Source of the DNA: Pseudomonas wuhanensis | GTDB lineage: Bacteria > Pseudomonadota > Gammaproteobacteria > Pseudomonadales > Pseudomonadaceae | NCBI RefSeq assembly: GCF_030687395.1 | Contig: NZ_CP117430.1 | Coordinates: 5,952,001-6,016,000 of the forward strand | Reading direction: 5' to 3' | Length of the DNA stretch: 64,000 nucleotides | In this document: one piece after another, positions 10,390 to 19,198 of the stretch | Position numbering within the stretch: the stretch's first letter is position 1 | Layout: the number at the start of each line of letters is the position of its first letter | The notes under the pieces: model-generated | Told to the model about the DNA's origin: nothing | Databases searched by the model: none | The model's input: only the letters and a program-made list of their open reading frames with translations | Program-made: the position numbers and the translations under genes

Positions 10390-10680
10390 TCGGTTTTTTA
10401 TTCTGGGAAAAGTCGCTGCCTTATTGTTATTTCGACTGTTTCGGACCCATTTTCATTGGGCGTGCAACCGTCTAAACCGCGGGAGGTGAAACCTTTTATG
10501 TTTAAAGGCGCAACCCGCATGCGCCATCATTGCAACCGCAGCGCCAAACGATGTGCAACCAGCCTGTAACAGCCCGCGTCACCGAACTGCACACTACCGG
10601 TGCGCAACTGCTACAACCCGCACCATTACAGGCTAGCCGCTTCGCTGAAAAGCGCCGCTTCCAGCAACATATTTCAACAA
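10390..10680. other. Intergenic region upstream of livK and downstream of amaA
   Basis: The stretch is about 290 bases. Apart from the sigma-54 promoter at its left side it should hold the enhancer sites for livK and any terminator of amaA. I see no convincing gene; a 23-codon frame (10498-10569) with a distant GGAGG is not supported. No strong hairpin with a T run was found after amaA. Confidence 0.5.
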
Positions 10681-11964
10681 TCAGATCACGATCCGCAGGC
10701 ACTGGCCCGCGTGATACAACGAAAATCCAGCCTCATACAGGCAGCTTCGCAGCCCCACACCCGCCAATGGCTGCATGGGCGCGAAGGGAATCGGCAAGGC
10801 CTGAGGATTTCCATTACACAAATAATCGGCAAAGGCTTTGCCGACCACTGTGCCGGTAGTCACGCCTCGTCCGTTGTAACCCGTAACGGCCACCAGTCCC
10901 GGTGCCGGCTCGAACAGACGCATCAAATGATCGGGAGTGAAGGCGATGCAACCGGTCCAGGTGCATTCCCATTCCACCGGTTTCAGGTATGGAAAGTAAT
11001 GCTGCTGAACCCGGTCGGCCCAGGCTTTCAGGAACCAGGCCGGTTTCTGGTTGCCATTGCCGAGACTGCCGAGCAACAACCGCCCTTCAGCATCGCGACG
11101 GATACTGCTGAGCACCTGCCGGGTATCCCAGGAACCTTGGCCGCCGGGCAGAATCTGCTGCGCGGCGTCTTCGGTCAGCGGCACCGAGGCCACTTGATAG
11201 TAATAACCGGGGAAGAAATTGCGCCGCAGCTCCGTCCAGTCACCTTCGGTATAGGCGTTGGAGGCAATGACCACCTGCTCGGCCAGCACCGAACCCTGGG
11301 CAGTTTGCACCGACCAGCGCTGGCCCTGACGTTCAAGTCGGGTGACCGGGGAATGATCGAACAGCTGACCGCCGAGGCTGATGGCCGCGTTGGCCAGCCC
11401 CGTGGTGTAGGCCATCGGATTGATCGTGCCGGCACGCCGATCGAGCAAGGCGGCGGCGATCTTTTTTGTACCCGTGGCTTGTTCGCAGGCTTGACCGGTT
11501 AACAATTCCACCGGTGCGCCACGACGTTTCCATTGTTCTTCGCGACTGCGCAGATCCGCCTCGCCACGGGCGTTGTGCGCCATGTGCAGCGTGCCTTCGC
11601 GGCGTAACTGGCAATCGATGTTGTATTTGTCGACCAGGCTGAACACCAGCGACGGCGCCGCACCCAGCATGCGGTTGAGCTGACTGCCGACCGCCTCGCC
11701 GAAACCGGCTTCGATTTCATCCGGTGGAATCCACATCCCGGCATTGACCAGCCCGACGTTACGCCCCGAACCGCCATGCCCGGCGCGATGCGCTTCCAGC
11801 ACGCAGACACTTTTACCTTGTTCCAGCAGATGCACCGCCGCCGACAAACCGGTGAAACCGGCGCCGATGACGCAGACATCCACTGTCACCTCGCCTTTGA
11901 GCGCCACGTTGTCGGGCCTTTGCGGCGTCAGTTTTTCCCACAGACACTCTTCGCGTAACGGCAT
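10681..11964 (-). CDS. amaA: FAD-dependent L-pipecolate oxidase AmaA
   Basis: A 427-aa DAO-fold flavoprotein. The FAD-binding dinucleotide motif GAGFTG is at residues 34-39 with the ribose-binding acid in VLEA near 55-58, and a C-terminal GYNGRGVTTG flavin loop. By fold alone it could be any OrdL/PuuB-like amine oxidase, but the next gene is a piperideine-6-carboxylate dehydrogenase (amaB). In P. putida amaA-amaB are adjacent and convert L-pipecolate to piperideine-6-carboxylate and then 2-aminoadipate in D-lysine catabolism. I chose the ATG at 11964 (GGAG upstream) over the frame start 11 codons earlier. A REP lies between amaA and amaB. Confidence 0.85.
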   Translation of the reverse strand: MPLREECLWEKLTPQRPDNVALKGEVTVDVCVIGAGFTGLSAAVHLLEQGKSVCVLEAHRAGHGGSGRNVGLVNAGMWIPPDEIEAGFGEAVGSQLNRMLGAAPSLVFSLVDKYNIDCQLRREGTLHMAHNARGEADLRSREEQWKRRGAPVELLTGQACEQATGTKKIAAALLDRRAGTINPMAYTTGLANAAISLGGQLFDHSPVTRLERQGQRWSVQTAQGSVLAEQVVIASNAYTEGDWTELRRNFFPGYYYQVASVPLTEDAAQQILPGGQGSWDTRQVLSSIRRDAEGRLLLGSLGNGNQKPAWFLKAWADRVQQHYFPYLKPVEWECTWTGCIAFTPDHLMRLFEPAPGLVAVTGYNGRGVTTGTVVGKAFADYLCNGNPQALPIPFAPMQPLAGVGLRSCLYEAGFSLYHAGQCLRIVI

Positions 11965-12005
11965 TGCCAGACTCCAACAGAAACCTAACAAACACATCCA
12001 TTTCA

Positions 12006-12098
12006 GTGTGGGAGCGGGCTTGCCCGCGATAGCGTCAGCACATTCAACATCTGAGTGACTGACAGATTGCTATCGCGGGCAAGCCCGCTCCCACAGTG
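12006..12098. repeat. REP pair, family A, between amaB and amaA
   Basis: Arms GTGTGGGAGCGGGCTTGCCC (12006 onward) and GGGCAAGCCCGCTCCCACAG (ending 12096), inside the two-gene unit. Confidence 0.88.
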
Positions 12099-12123
12099 TT
12101 CTTCATGGGTTCAAAGGAGGCCG

Positions 12124-13614
12124 TCAGTCGAACGTAATCCCCTGAGCCAACGGCAACTCCAGCGAATAGTTCACGGTATTGGTCTGACGACGCATGTACC
12201 CGCGCCATGCATCCGAACCGGATTCACGACCACCGCCCGTTTCCTTCTCGCCGCCAAACGCGCCGCCGATTTCTGCGCCGCTCGGGCCGATGTTGACGTT
12301 GGCGATGCCGCAATCGCTGCCCACCGCCGACATGAACCGCTCGGCTTCACGCACGTCGGTGGTGAAGATGCACGACGACAGGCCTTGTGGTACGGCGTTG
12401 TTCAGGCGCAACGCCTCTTCGAAATCGTTGTAACCGATCACGTACAGAATCGGCGCGAAGGTTTCGTCGCGCACCACATCGCTCTGCTCCGGCATTTCGA
12501 CGATGGCTGGCGAAACGTAGTAAGCATTGGGAAATTTGTCTTCCAGCTGACGCTGGCCGCCGAACACCCGGCCGCCTTCGCTCAAGGCCTGCTCCAGCGC
12601 GTCCTGCATGTTGTCGAAGCTGTGCTTGTCGATCAGCGGCCCGACCAGATTGCCTTCCAGCGGATGGCCGATGCGCACCTTGGAGTAAGCGGCTTTCAGG
12701 CGGGTGATGATTTCTTCCTTCACCGACTCATGGGCGATCAGGCGACGCAACGTGGTGCAACGCTGTCCGGCGGTGCCGACGGCGCTGAACAGAATCGCCC
12801 GTACGGCCATGTCCAGATCGGCGCTTGGGCCGAGGATCATCGCGTTGTTGCCGCCCAGCTCCAGAATGCTGCGGGCAAAACGTGCCGCGATTTTCGGCGC
12901 CACTTCACGGCCCATGCGGGTGCTGCCGGTGGCACTGACCAGCGCGACACGCGGGTCATCGACCAAGGCTTCGCCAGCATCGCGACCACCGATGATCACC
13001 TGGCTCAGGTGCGGCGGGGCGTCGCTGAAGTTCTTCAGGACGCGGTCGAACAGCGCCTGGCAAGCCAGTGCGGTCAACGGGGTTTTCTCCGACGGTTTCC
13101 AGATCACCGGGTTACCGCAGACCAGTGCCAGCGTGGCGTTCCAGGCCCAAACGGCGACCGGGAAGTTGAACGCACTGATCACGCCAACGACGCCCAGCGG
13201 GTGCCAGGTTTCGCGCATGTGGTGGCCAGGACGCTCGGAGGCGATGGTCAAACCGTACAGCTGACGGGACAGACCGACCGCGAAGTCGCAGATGTCGATC
13301 ATTTCCTGAACCTCACCCAAACCTTCCTGAGTGATCTTGCCAGCTTCCCAGGACACCAGCTCCCCGAGGTCGGCTTTGTATTCGCGCAGGATGTCACCCA
13401 ATTGGCGCACCAATTCGCCACGGCGCGGCGCCGGCACCTTGCGCCACAGTTCGAACGCATGATCTGCGCGACTGATGTGCTGCTCGACTTCAGCGGCGCC
13501 TTCCCAGTTCACGGCGGCAATCCGGCTGCCATCGATAGGCGAATGCACCGGCACTTTGCCGTTCTGATACAGGGCCGGGTTCACACCAAGACGATCAAGC
13601 AATGCGGCAACCAT
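12124..13614 (-). CDS. amaB: L-piperidine-6-carboxylate dehydrogenase (ALDH7, AmaB)
   Basis: A 496-aa aldehyde dehydrogenase of the ALDH7/antiquitin group. Conserved features: oxyanion Asn in FNFPVAVWAWN (N150), cofactor segment NPVIWKPSEKTP (168-179), general base E252 in ELGGNN, catalytic C286 in GQRCTT, and the antiquitin-type ending SGSDAWRGYMRRQTNTVN. It oxidises 2-aminoadipate 6-semialdehyde (in equilibrium with piperideine-6-carboxylate) to 2-aminoadipate using NAD(P)+. It is paired with amaA and divergent from a LysR gene, the arrangement I recall from P. putida lysine catabolism. Cytoplasmic. Confidence 0.9.
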   Translation of the reverse strand: MVAALLDRLGVNPALYQNGKVPVHSPIDGSRIAAVNWEGAAEVEQHISRADHAFELWRKVPAPRRGELVRQLGDILREYKADLGELVSWEAGKITQEGLGEVQEMIDICDFAVGLSRQLYGLTIASERPGHHMRETWHPLGVVGVISAFNFPVAVWAWNATLALVCGNPVIWKPSEKTPLTALACQALFDRVLKNFSDAPPHLSQVIIGGRDAGEALVDDPRVALVSATGSTRMGREVAPKIAARFARSILELGGNNAMILGPSADLDMAVRAILFSAVGTAGQRCTTLRRLIAHESVKEEIITRLKAAYSKVRIGHPLEGNLVGPLIDKHSFDNMQDALEQALSEGGRVFGGQRQLEDKFPNAYYVSPAIVEMPEQSDVVRDETFAPILYVIGYNDFEEALRLNNAVPQGLSSCIFTTDVREAERFMSAVGSDCGIANVNIGPSGAEIGGAFGGEKETGGGRESGSDAWRGYMRRQTNTVNYSLELPLAQGITFD

Positions 13615-13798
13615 GGGTCACTCCTCAAGCAAAAAACAGAAAACGTTCAGCTGGATTAACCCGGCTGATCAGACCTGTAGTTTTAGCTCCCCGGAGGTTA
13701 CCCAACAAACGACCTTTAAGAGAGATATCATTCCGTTTATTCATGCTGCGAATCTGCCGGTAAAAAAGAGCATAGAGAAACAAGAAAAAGGACCACCC

Positions 13799-14710
13799 AT
13801 GCTGAATAAACGCTACTTGCCGTCGATCACCGCGTTGCAGTGTTTCGAGGCCGTGACCCGGCATTTGAGCTTCACCCGTGCCGCCGAAGAGCTGAACCTG
13901 ACGCAGAGCGCCGTGAGCAAACAGGTCGCGCAACTCGAAGAATTGCTGCAACACCTGTTGTTCCGCCGGGTGCGCCGACGCCTGCAAATGACCCCCGCCG
14001 GCGATTTGTACCTGGTGGAAGTGCGAAAAATCCTCACCCAAGTCGAAATGTCGACCCATTACCTGCGCTCCTACGGCGGTGATACCGAAGTCTTGCGCGT
14101 CTCGACGCCTCCGACCTTCGGTGCGCGCTGGCTGGTGCCGCGCCTGAAAGGCTGGCGCCTGCGCCATCCGTCGATCCATCTGGACCTGTGCAGCGAACAG
14201 GAAGCCGATGATCTGCTGCAAGGTCGCAGCGACCTGGCGTTCTACTTTGGCCAGGGCTCTCGGCCCGGCACCGAATGCCTGAAGCTGTTTGGCGAGGAGC
14301 TGGTGCCGGTCTGCGCGCCGGGCAGCCTGCCGGACACGCCGTTCACCGACCCTACGCAACTCACTGACCTGGTCCTGCTGCAAAATGCTTCCCGGCCTCA
14401 AGCCTGGCACGACTGGTTCGACAGCCAGGGCTACCACACTGAACACAGCTACCACGGCCCGCGTTTCGAAACTTTCTACATGTGCATTCGCGCAGCACAG
14501 GTCGGCTGCGGCGTAGCGCTGCTGCCGAAGTTTCTGGTGGAAGAGGAATTGGCCGACGGCAAACTGGTCATTCCCTGGAAGCATGCGATGCCCAGCACCG
14601 ACGCCTATTACCTGGCGTATCCGGAACATTCGGCGGAAGTACCCAAGGTGCGGGATTTTGTGAAGTGGATGCTGGAGCAGATTGATAGTCCGGATGCGCC
14701 GCACAATTGA
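13799..14710 (+). CDS. LysR-family transcriptional regulator, divergent from amaB
   Basis: A 303-aa LTTR. The N-terminal winged HTH covers residues about 6-65 (ALQCFEAVTRHLSFTRAAEELNLTQSAVSKQVAQLE pattern, of which the recognition helix is TQSAVSKQVAQLE); the rest is a periplasmic-binding-protein-like effector domain with the GcvA-subgroup look (TFGARWLVPRL). I chose the ATG at 13799 (AAGGA six bases upstream) rather than the longer frame start at 13613, which would overlap amaB. Divergent location over a 184-base gap suggests it controls amaB (and amaA) in response to a lysine-pathway metabolite; this is inference. Confidence 0.9.
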   Translation: MLNKRYLPSITALQCFEAVTRHLSFTRAAEELNLTQSAVSKQVAQLEELLQHLLFRRVRRRLQMTPAGDLYLVEVRKILTQVEMSTHYLRSYGGDTEVLRVSTPPTFGARWLVPRLKGWRLRHPSIHLDLCSEQEADDLLQGRSDLAFYFGQGSRPGTECLKLFGEELVPVCAPGSLPDTPFTDPTQLTDLVLLQNASRPQAWHDWFDSQGYHTEHSYHGPRFETFYMCIRAAQVGCGVALLPKFLVEEELADGKLVIPWKHAMPSTDAYYLAYPEHSAEVPKVRDFVKWMLEQIDSPDAPHN

Positions 14711-14726
14711 AATATCACACGACTTC

Positions 14727-14768
14727 TGTGGCGAGGGGGCTTGCCCCCGTTGGGTCGCATAGCGACCC
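14727..14768. repeat. Single REP, family B
   Basis: TGTGGCGAGGGGGCTTGCCC followed by a small GGGTCGCATAGCGACCC palindrome. The opposing arm is missing. It lies between the convergent ends of the LysR and HTH genes. Confidence 0.7.
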
Positions 14769-14807
14769 TTCAATCTGACGACCTGGTTTGTCAGGATCAC
14801 TGCGGCC

Positions 14808-15617
14808 TCACGAAATAACAAAGAGCCCGTCGACAACGCTGGTTTGCGCGAGGCGTCCGCGCAAATCATCGTCGATAACGGGATCATCCATGCTGTATAG
14901 CCGCACCTTGCGATACACATCGATTCGATTGATCTCCTGACCGAGATATTCCCAAACAACACGCGAACACGCGGGAGTGCGATGGTCCGCAGCGGAAACG
15001 CCCATTTTCAAGCCGTTGAGCCGAGTAATACAGCTTTTGAAGCTAGGAATAAGGATGGTTTGGCTGACTTCGTTGGAGGTCAGCGATTCGTAATCAATGA
15101 GAAACAAGCGATCCTGCAGGTAGTAGGCTACTCCCACATACCGATACTGCTCATACTCCTCTTCCGCGCCGACTATTTGTAAACGCTCATTTCGTTCGTA
15201 CACGAAGTGCTGGTCTTCTTCATATACATGCACCAGAGCGCAAATAATAGAGCCAGGCTCCGTCATCGCGTGATAATACTCATAGTAGTAACCCGTGTAG
15301 GCTTTTATTTGCAAAGAAGACTGTTGCCGAAGGTGCTCAAGTATTCGTTCCGGCGCCGATACCTCGCGAGAAATATTTATTCGCGCCGCCTTGCCACCAA
15401 TAAGGTTGACAAACTGATCAGTCGGCAGACCTATTTCGAACTCTTCCACTCCAAAAAAATCACAAATACGCTTTAGGTTAAAAGCTGTTGGAACGCTATT
15501 CCCACACAGGTATTTATTAAATTGCCCACGATTAATCCGAAGCTTCCTACAGACTTCAGCGACAGATCGGTAGTGACTACACAGCAGCCTTAAGTTAGCA
15601 GGTAGAAAATCACGCAT
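14808..15617 (-). CDS. XRE-like HTH transcriptional regulator, uncharacterised
   Basis: A 269-aa protein. Residues about 15-58 form a Cro/CI-type helix-turn-helix (SVAEVCRKLRINRGQFNKYL, then the third helix LKRICDFFGV). The remaining 200 residues are rich in Tyr and Glu (for example YTGYYYEYYHAM near 105-116) and I recognise no ligand domain. Base composition is AT-richer than the surroundings. It is divergent from the sodium:amino-acid symporter across 177 bases, so it is the natural candidate regulator of that transporter. Family assignment of the HTH is good; the effector role is inferred. Confidence 0.75.
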   Translation of the reverse strand: MRDFLPANLRLLCSHYRSVAEVCRKLRINRGQFNKYLCGNSVPTAFNLKRICDFFGVEEFEIGLPTDQFVNLIGGKAARINISREVSAPERILEHLRQQSSLQIKAYTGYYYEYYHAMTEPGSIICALVHVYEEDQHFVYERNERLQIVGAEEEYEQYRYVGVAYYLQDRLFLIDYESLTSNEVSQTILIPSFKSCITRLNGLKMGVSAADHRTPACSRVVWEYLGQEINRIDVYRKVRLYSMDDPVIDDDLRGRLAQTSVVDGLFVIS

Positions 15618-15683
15618 ATTAAGCCATCACAACAGCGTCAGAAGGCGCAACCATAGCAGCTACTCGCATCACATTTAAGCAAC

Positions 15684-15699
15684 TTGCGAAATTGCGCAA
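15684..15699. promoter_or_regulatory. Candidate operator between the HTH regulator and the symporter
   Basis: Inverted repeat TTGCG-AAATTG-CGCAA in the 177-base divergent region, close to where both promoters must lie. Five-base arms only, so weak evidence. Confidence 0.3.
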
Positions 15700-15794
15700 A
15701 ATGATAGATGACCTGATATTACGGGACCTGACGGACTTCAGGGTTTCGCACACCATCGATTCACTAGCACTCTTAAAATAGCAAGGAGCTTTGA

Positions 15795-17252
15795 ATGCTT
15801 GACGTCATCAATGACTTTCTCTCTGGAAAGGTTTTGATACCTTTAGTTCTAGGACTTGGAACCTACTTCACCATCCGGTCACGATTTGTGCAGCTTCGCT
15901 ACTTCGTACACATGATTTCTGTATTACGTGGCAGCTCGCATACCGGGAACAACCACTTGAGCTCATTGCAGGCATTGACGCTCAGCCTGGCCGGACGGGT
16001 CGGAACCGGCAATATCGTTGGCGTCGGCATTGCCGTGAGCATGGGCGGTCCCGGTGCAGTGTTCTGGATGTGGATGACCGCTCTACTGGGGATGTCGAGT
16101 AGCTTTTTCGAATGCGCACTGGGTCAACTCTACAAGCGCTGCGATGCAAACGGTCAATATCGTGGGGGCCCGTCCTGGTACATCCAGCACGGCTTGGGCA
16201 AACGCTGGCTCGGAACGATTGCTGCGCTCCTGCTTTTAGTGACCTTCGGGTTTGCCATCAATGGCCTTGAGTCTCATGCCGTATCGCATTCTCTCAACAA
16301 TGCCTTTGGTTTATCGATGACATGGTCCGGGCTCACGCTATCTTTGTTGCTGGGTATCGTGTTCGTGGGCGGTATAAAGCGCATCGCGGCGGTCGCCGAC
16401 TTATTGGTTCCCCTTAAAGTTGTTGCCTATATCGGTGTAACGCTTTACGTGATCGTGTTGCAAATCGACCAGGTCCCCGGAGTGCTGCTCAGCATTGTCA
16501 AAAGCGCGTTCGGACTGGATCAGGCTTTTGGCGGGCTGGTGGGCAGTGCAATCATTATGGGGGTGAGGCGCGGAGTGTTCTCCAATGAAGCAGGACTGGG
16601 CAGTGCGCCTAACGTCGCCTCTGCAGCAAAAATCGCCCACCCTATAGCACAAGGCGTGGTGCAGGCGTTCAGTGTCTTCATCGACACCATCGTTATTTGT
16701 ACGTGCACCGCGTTGATCATTTTACTTTCCGGTTTTTATGCTCCCGGTTTCGAAGGCGACGGCATCGCGTTGGCACAAAACTCGCTGGCTGAGGTAGTAG
16801 GCGATTGGGGTCGGATGTTTATCAGCGTGGTACTTGCCCTGTTTGTGTTCACGGCAATGCTCTACAACTACTACCTGGGAGAAAACAGTTTACGATTCAT
16901 CTTCGCAGCGCCGCATAAATCGTTAATTGCGTACCGCATATTCGTATTGATGCTGGTCTTTTGGGGTTCGGTTGAAGACCTTTCCACGGTGCTCGCGTTT
17001 GCCGACATCACCATGACATTTTTGGCCTTGGTGAACCTTATTGCGATGACACTGCTATTCAAAGTCTGTATGCGAATCCTGGGCGACTATGATGAACAAC
17101 GTCGCGCAGGAACTAAAACCCCCGTTTTTGACTCAAGCAAATTCAGGGATCTGGATCTCGATTTGACAGCTTGGCCCGCGATAACAAATCCTCTCCCGCC
17201 GAAGAACCCTGTTTGTGAGGATCGCGCCCCAGCTAAAGCTCAGATCACATAA
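15795..17252 (+). CDS. Sodium:alanine/glycine symporter (AGCS family)
   Basis: A 485-aa membrane protein with about ten or eleven transmembrane segments. AGCS hallmarks are visible: the GRVGTGNIVGVGIAVSMGGPGAVFWMW segment near residues 67-93 (substrate/sodium site, cited here as a pattern starting GRVGTGN), YRGGPSWYIQ at about 121-130, and GxxRGVFSNEAGLGSAPN at about 256-272. Such carriers import alanine, glycine or related small amino acids with Na+. AAGGAGC precedes the ATG. The gene is AT-richer than neighbours and sits with a dedicated divergent regulator, suggesting acquisition as a unit. The exact substrate is not readable. Confidence 0.92.
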   Translation: MLDVINDFLSGKVLIPLVLGLGTYFTIRSRFVQLRYFVHMISVLRGSSHTGNNHLSSLQALTLSLAGRVGTGNIVGVGIAVSMGGPGAVFWMWMTALLGMSSSFFECALGQLYKRCDANGQYRGGPSWYIQHGLGKRWLGTIAALLLLVTFGFAINGLESHAVSHSLNNAFGLSMTWSGLTLSLLLGIVFVGGIKRIAAVADLLVPLKVVAYIGVTLYVIVLQIDQVPGVLLSIVKSAFGLDQAFGGLVGSAIIMGVRRGVFSNEAGLGSAPNVASAAKIAHPIAQGVVQAFSVFIDTIVICTCTALIILLSGFYAPGFEGDGIALAQNSLAEVVGDWGRMFISVVLALFVFTAMLYNYYLGENSLRFIFAAPHKSLIAYRIFVLMLVFWGSVEDLSTVLAFADITMTFLALVNLIAMTLLFKVCMRILGDYDEQRRAGTKTPVFDSSKFRDLDLDLTAWPAITNPLPPKNPVCEDRAPAKAQIT

Positions 17253-17264
17253 ATCCCAATGAAC

Positions 17265-17296
17265 GCTGAACCATTGCACTTATGCGATGGTTCAGC
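17265..17296. terminator. Hairpin after the symporter gene
   Basis: GCTGAACCATTGC / ACTTAT / GCGATGGTTCAGC forms a 13-bp stem with one G-T pair, 12 bases past the symporter stop. There is no T tract, so it may be a 3-prime protecting stem rather than a full terminator. Confidence 0.5.
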
Positions 17297-17377
17297 AGAC
17301 AAACAATGCCTTGGCAACATCATCATCCATAAAAAAACAATTACTCGCGCCCTCCAGCGCGCTCGAGGAGTTCGTCT

Positions 17378-17635
17378 GTGAATCGCTATCAGCCCCTTAA
17401 ATCCAACGCATCTGACATTCCAACTTTTTATATAGACTCGCACGTTGCACCCCACCTGTTATTTGAAGATGCCTGCTTCAGAATACGCGCTGCCACGAGC
17501 TTTTTAGAGGCGCTGACCTCTGTAACCGTTAAACATACTAATGATGCTGATTTTTTCCGCCTGATACTTCCAGCCTATTTATTGCTACAGGACGGTGTCG
17601 ACGCGCTGGACCAAATAACATTTAAAGGATTGTAA
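17378..17635 (+). CDS. Small hypothetical protein, 85 aa
   Basis: Starts with GTG, with GAGGAG eight bases upstream. The sequence has an N-terminal PTFYIDSHVAPHLLFEDAC segment and a helical, leucine-rich remainder with AYLLLQDGVDALDQI at the end. The pattern resembles the small Pseudomonas proteins that carry DUF6124/DUF3077-like helices, but I cannot confirm membership. It is followed after three bases by another very small gene, so the two probably form an operon. No function proposed. Confidence 0.6.
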   Translation: MNRYQPLKSNASDIPTFYIDSHVAPHLLFEDACFRIRAATSFLEALTSVTVKHTNDADFFRLILPAYLLLQDGVDALDQITFKGL

Positions 17636-17638
17636 ATC

Positions 17639-17800
17639 ATGGCCAAATCGACGACCCATGAAATGATAAAAGCAGCAATGATCAAGGCAATTGAAACAGG
17701 GCTTATTCCTCGTCACTCCCACCTTGATGGCTATATAAGAAGTTGGGAAAGCCTGACGCTTGTCATCCAGGCAGCGCTTGAGGCAACAGCAGATAATTGA
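17639..17800 (+). CDS. Very small hypothetical protein, 53 aa
   Basis: An uninterrupted frame from ATG at 17639 to TGA at 17800, beginning MAKSTTHEMIKAAMIKAIE and ending ALEATADN. An AAAGGA ribosome-binding site sits at the end of the preceding gene, whose stop codon lies three bases before this ATG. The protein is predicted to be helical and amphipathic. The tight spacing and good ribosome site support a real gene that shares a transcript with the 85-aa protein. No function recognised. Confidence 0.55.
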   Translation: MAKSTTHEMIKAAMIKAIETGLIPRHSHLDGYIRSWESLTLVIQAALEATADN

Positions 17801-17967
17801 GGAACCACAGGTGTTTGCATTTGAAGGTGCCAGCAACAGGTGATCATTCCATCATGAACACAAAAAAAGCTGGCAATCCCCACCGTTGATATGCGCCACT
17901 AGCCCCATTCATTGAAACAGCTGCAACGTCGCCGCCACGGGCCGCGGCCACCCTGGAGAACCCCGTT

Positions 17968-19194
17968 ATGAGCGAGAGTGTGTTTGCCGATCGCATCGTG
18001 CAGAACCTGCTCGACACCGACTTCTACAAACTGACGATGATGCAGGCGGTGCTGCACAACTACCCTAACGTGGAAGTCGAATGGGAGTTTCGTTGCCGTA
18101 ACAGCGAGGATCTGCGCCCATACCTGGCGGAGATCCGCTTTCAGATCGAGCGCCTGGCCGAGTTGAGCCTGAGTGCCGATCAGTTGAGTTTCCTGGAGCG
18201 CATCAGCTTTCTGAAACCGGATTTCCTGCGCTTTCTCGGGCTGTTCCGCTTCAACCTGCGCTACATCCACACCGGCATTGAAAACGGCGAGTTGTTCATC
18301 CGCCTGCGCGGGCCGTGGCTGCACGTGATTCTGTTCGAAGTGCCGCTGCTGGCCATGGTCAGCGAAGTGCGCAACCGCTATCGCTACCGGGAAATAGTCC
18401 TGGAACAGGCTCGCGAACAACTCTATCGCAAGTTCGACTGGCTCACCGCCAATGCCAGCGCGGACGAATTGTCCGAGTTGCAGGTAGCCGATTTCGGCAC
18501 CCGCCGTCGCTTCTCGTACCGTGTACAGGAAGAAGTGGTGAACGTGCTCAAGCATGACTTCCCCGGTCGCTTCGTCGGCACCAGCAACGTGCACCTGTCC
18601 CGAGAGCTGGACATGAAGCCGCTGGGCACCATGGCCCACGAATGGATCATGGCCCACCAGCAACTCGGTCCGCGGCTGATCGACAGCCAGATTGCCGCCC
18701 TCGACTGCTGGGTCCGCGAATACCGCGGGTTGCTGGGGATCGCCCTGACCGACTGCATCACCTCCGATGCCTTCCTCAACGATTTCGACCTGTTCTTTGC
18801 CAAGCTCTTCGACGGCTTGCGTCACGACTCCGGTGATCCGGTGCAGTGGGCGGAAAAAGCCATCGCCCACTATCACAAGCTTGGCATCGACCCGATGAGC
18901 AAGACCCTGGTGTTTTCCGACAGCCTGACCCTACCCAAATCTCTGGAGATTTTTCGGGCATTGCGCGGTCGGATCAATGTGAGCTTCGGTATTGGCACCA
19001 ACCTGACGTGCGATATTCCGGGTGTCGAACCAATGAGCATCGTGCTTAAAATGACGGCCTGCAACGGCCAGCCAGTGGCCAAGATCTCTGATGAGCCTGG
19101 CAAGACTCACTGCAAAGACCCGAATTTCGTCGCCTATTTGCGACATGTTTTCCAAGTACCTGCCGCCATTTCCAGCCCATCTAGCAAGGAGTGA
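17968..19194 (+). CDS. pncB: Nicotinate phosphoribosyltransferase
   Basis: A 408-aa enzyme of the NAPRTase family that makes nicotinate mononucleotide from nicotinate and PRPP with ATP hydrolysis, the first step of the Preiss-Handler NAD salvage route. The start ([15 protein letters not shown], residues 14-28) and the autophosphorylated histidine region GTMAHEW (H224) are clear; the PRPP-binding segment [10 protein letters not shown] lies near 346-355. Length is normal. GGAG precedes the ATG. nadE begins four bases after the stop, so the two NAD genes are an operon. Confidence 0.96.
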   Translation: MSESVFADRIVQNLLDTDFYKLTMMQAVLHNYPNVEVEWEFRCRNSEDLRPYLAEIRFQIERLAELSLSADQLSFLERISFLKPDFLRFLGLFRFNLRYIHTGIENGELFIRLRGPWLHVILFEVPLLAMVSEVRNRYRYREIVLEQAREQLYRKFDWLTANASADELSELQVADFGTRRRFSYRVQEEVVNVLKHDFPGRFVGTSNVHLSRELDMKPLGTMAHEWIMAHQQLGPRLIDSQIAALDCWVREYRGLLGIALTDCITSDAFLNDFDLFFAKLFDGLRHDSGDPVQWAEKAIAHYHKLGIDPMSKTLVFSDSLTLPKSLEIFRALRGRINVSFGIGTNLTCDIPGVEPMSIVLKMTACNGQPVAKISDEPGKTHCKDPNFVAYLRHVFQVPAAISSPSSKE

Positions 19195-19198
19195 ATTC

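Noticed and set aside
10366..10569. Short frame upstream of livK ending MFKGATRMRHHC...
   Set aside because: The GGAGG is ten bases away from the internal ATG, the composition is unlike a protein, and the region is needed for livK regulation.
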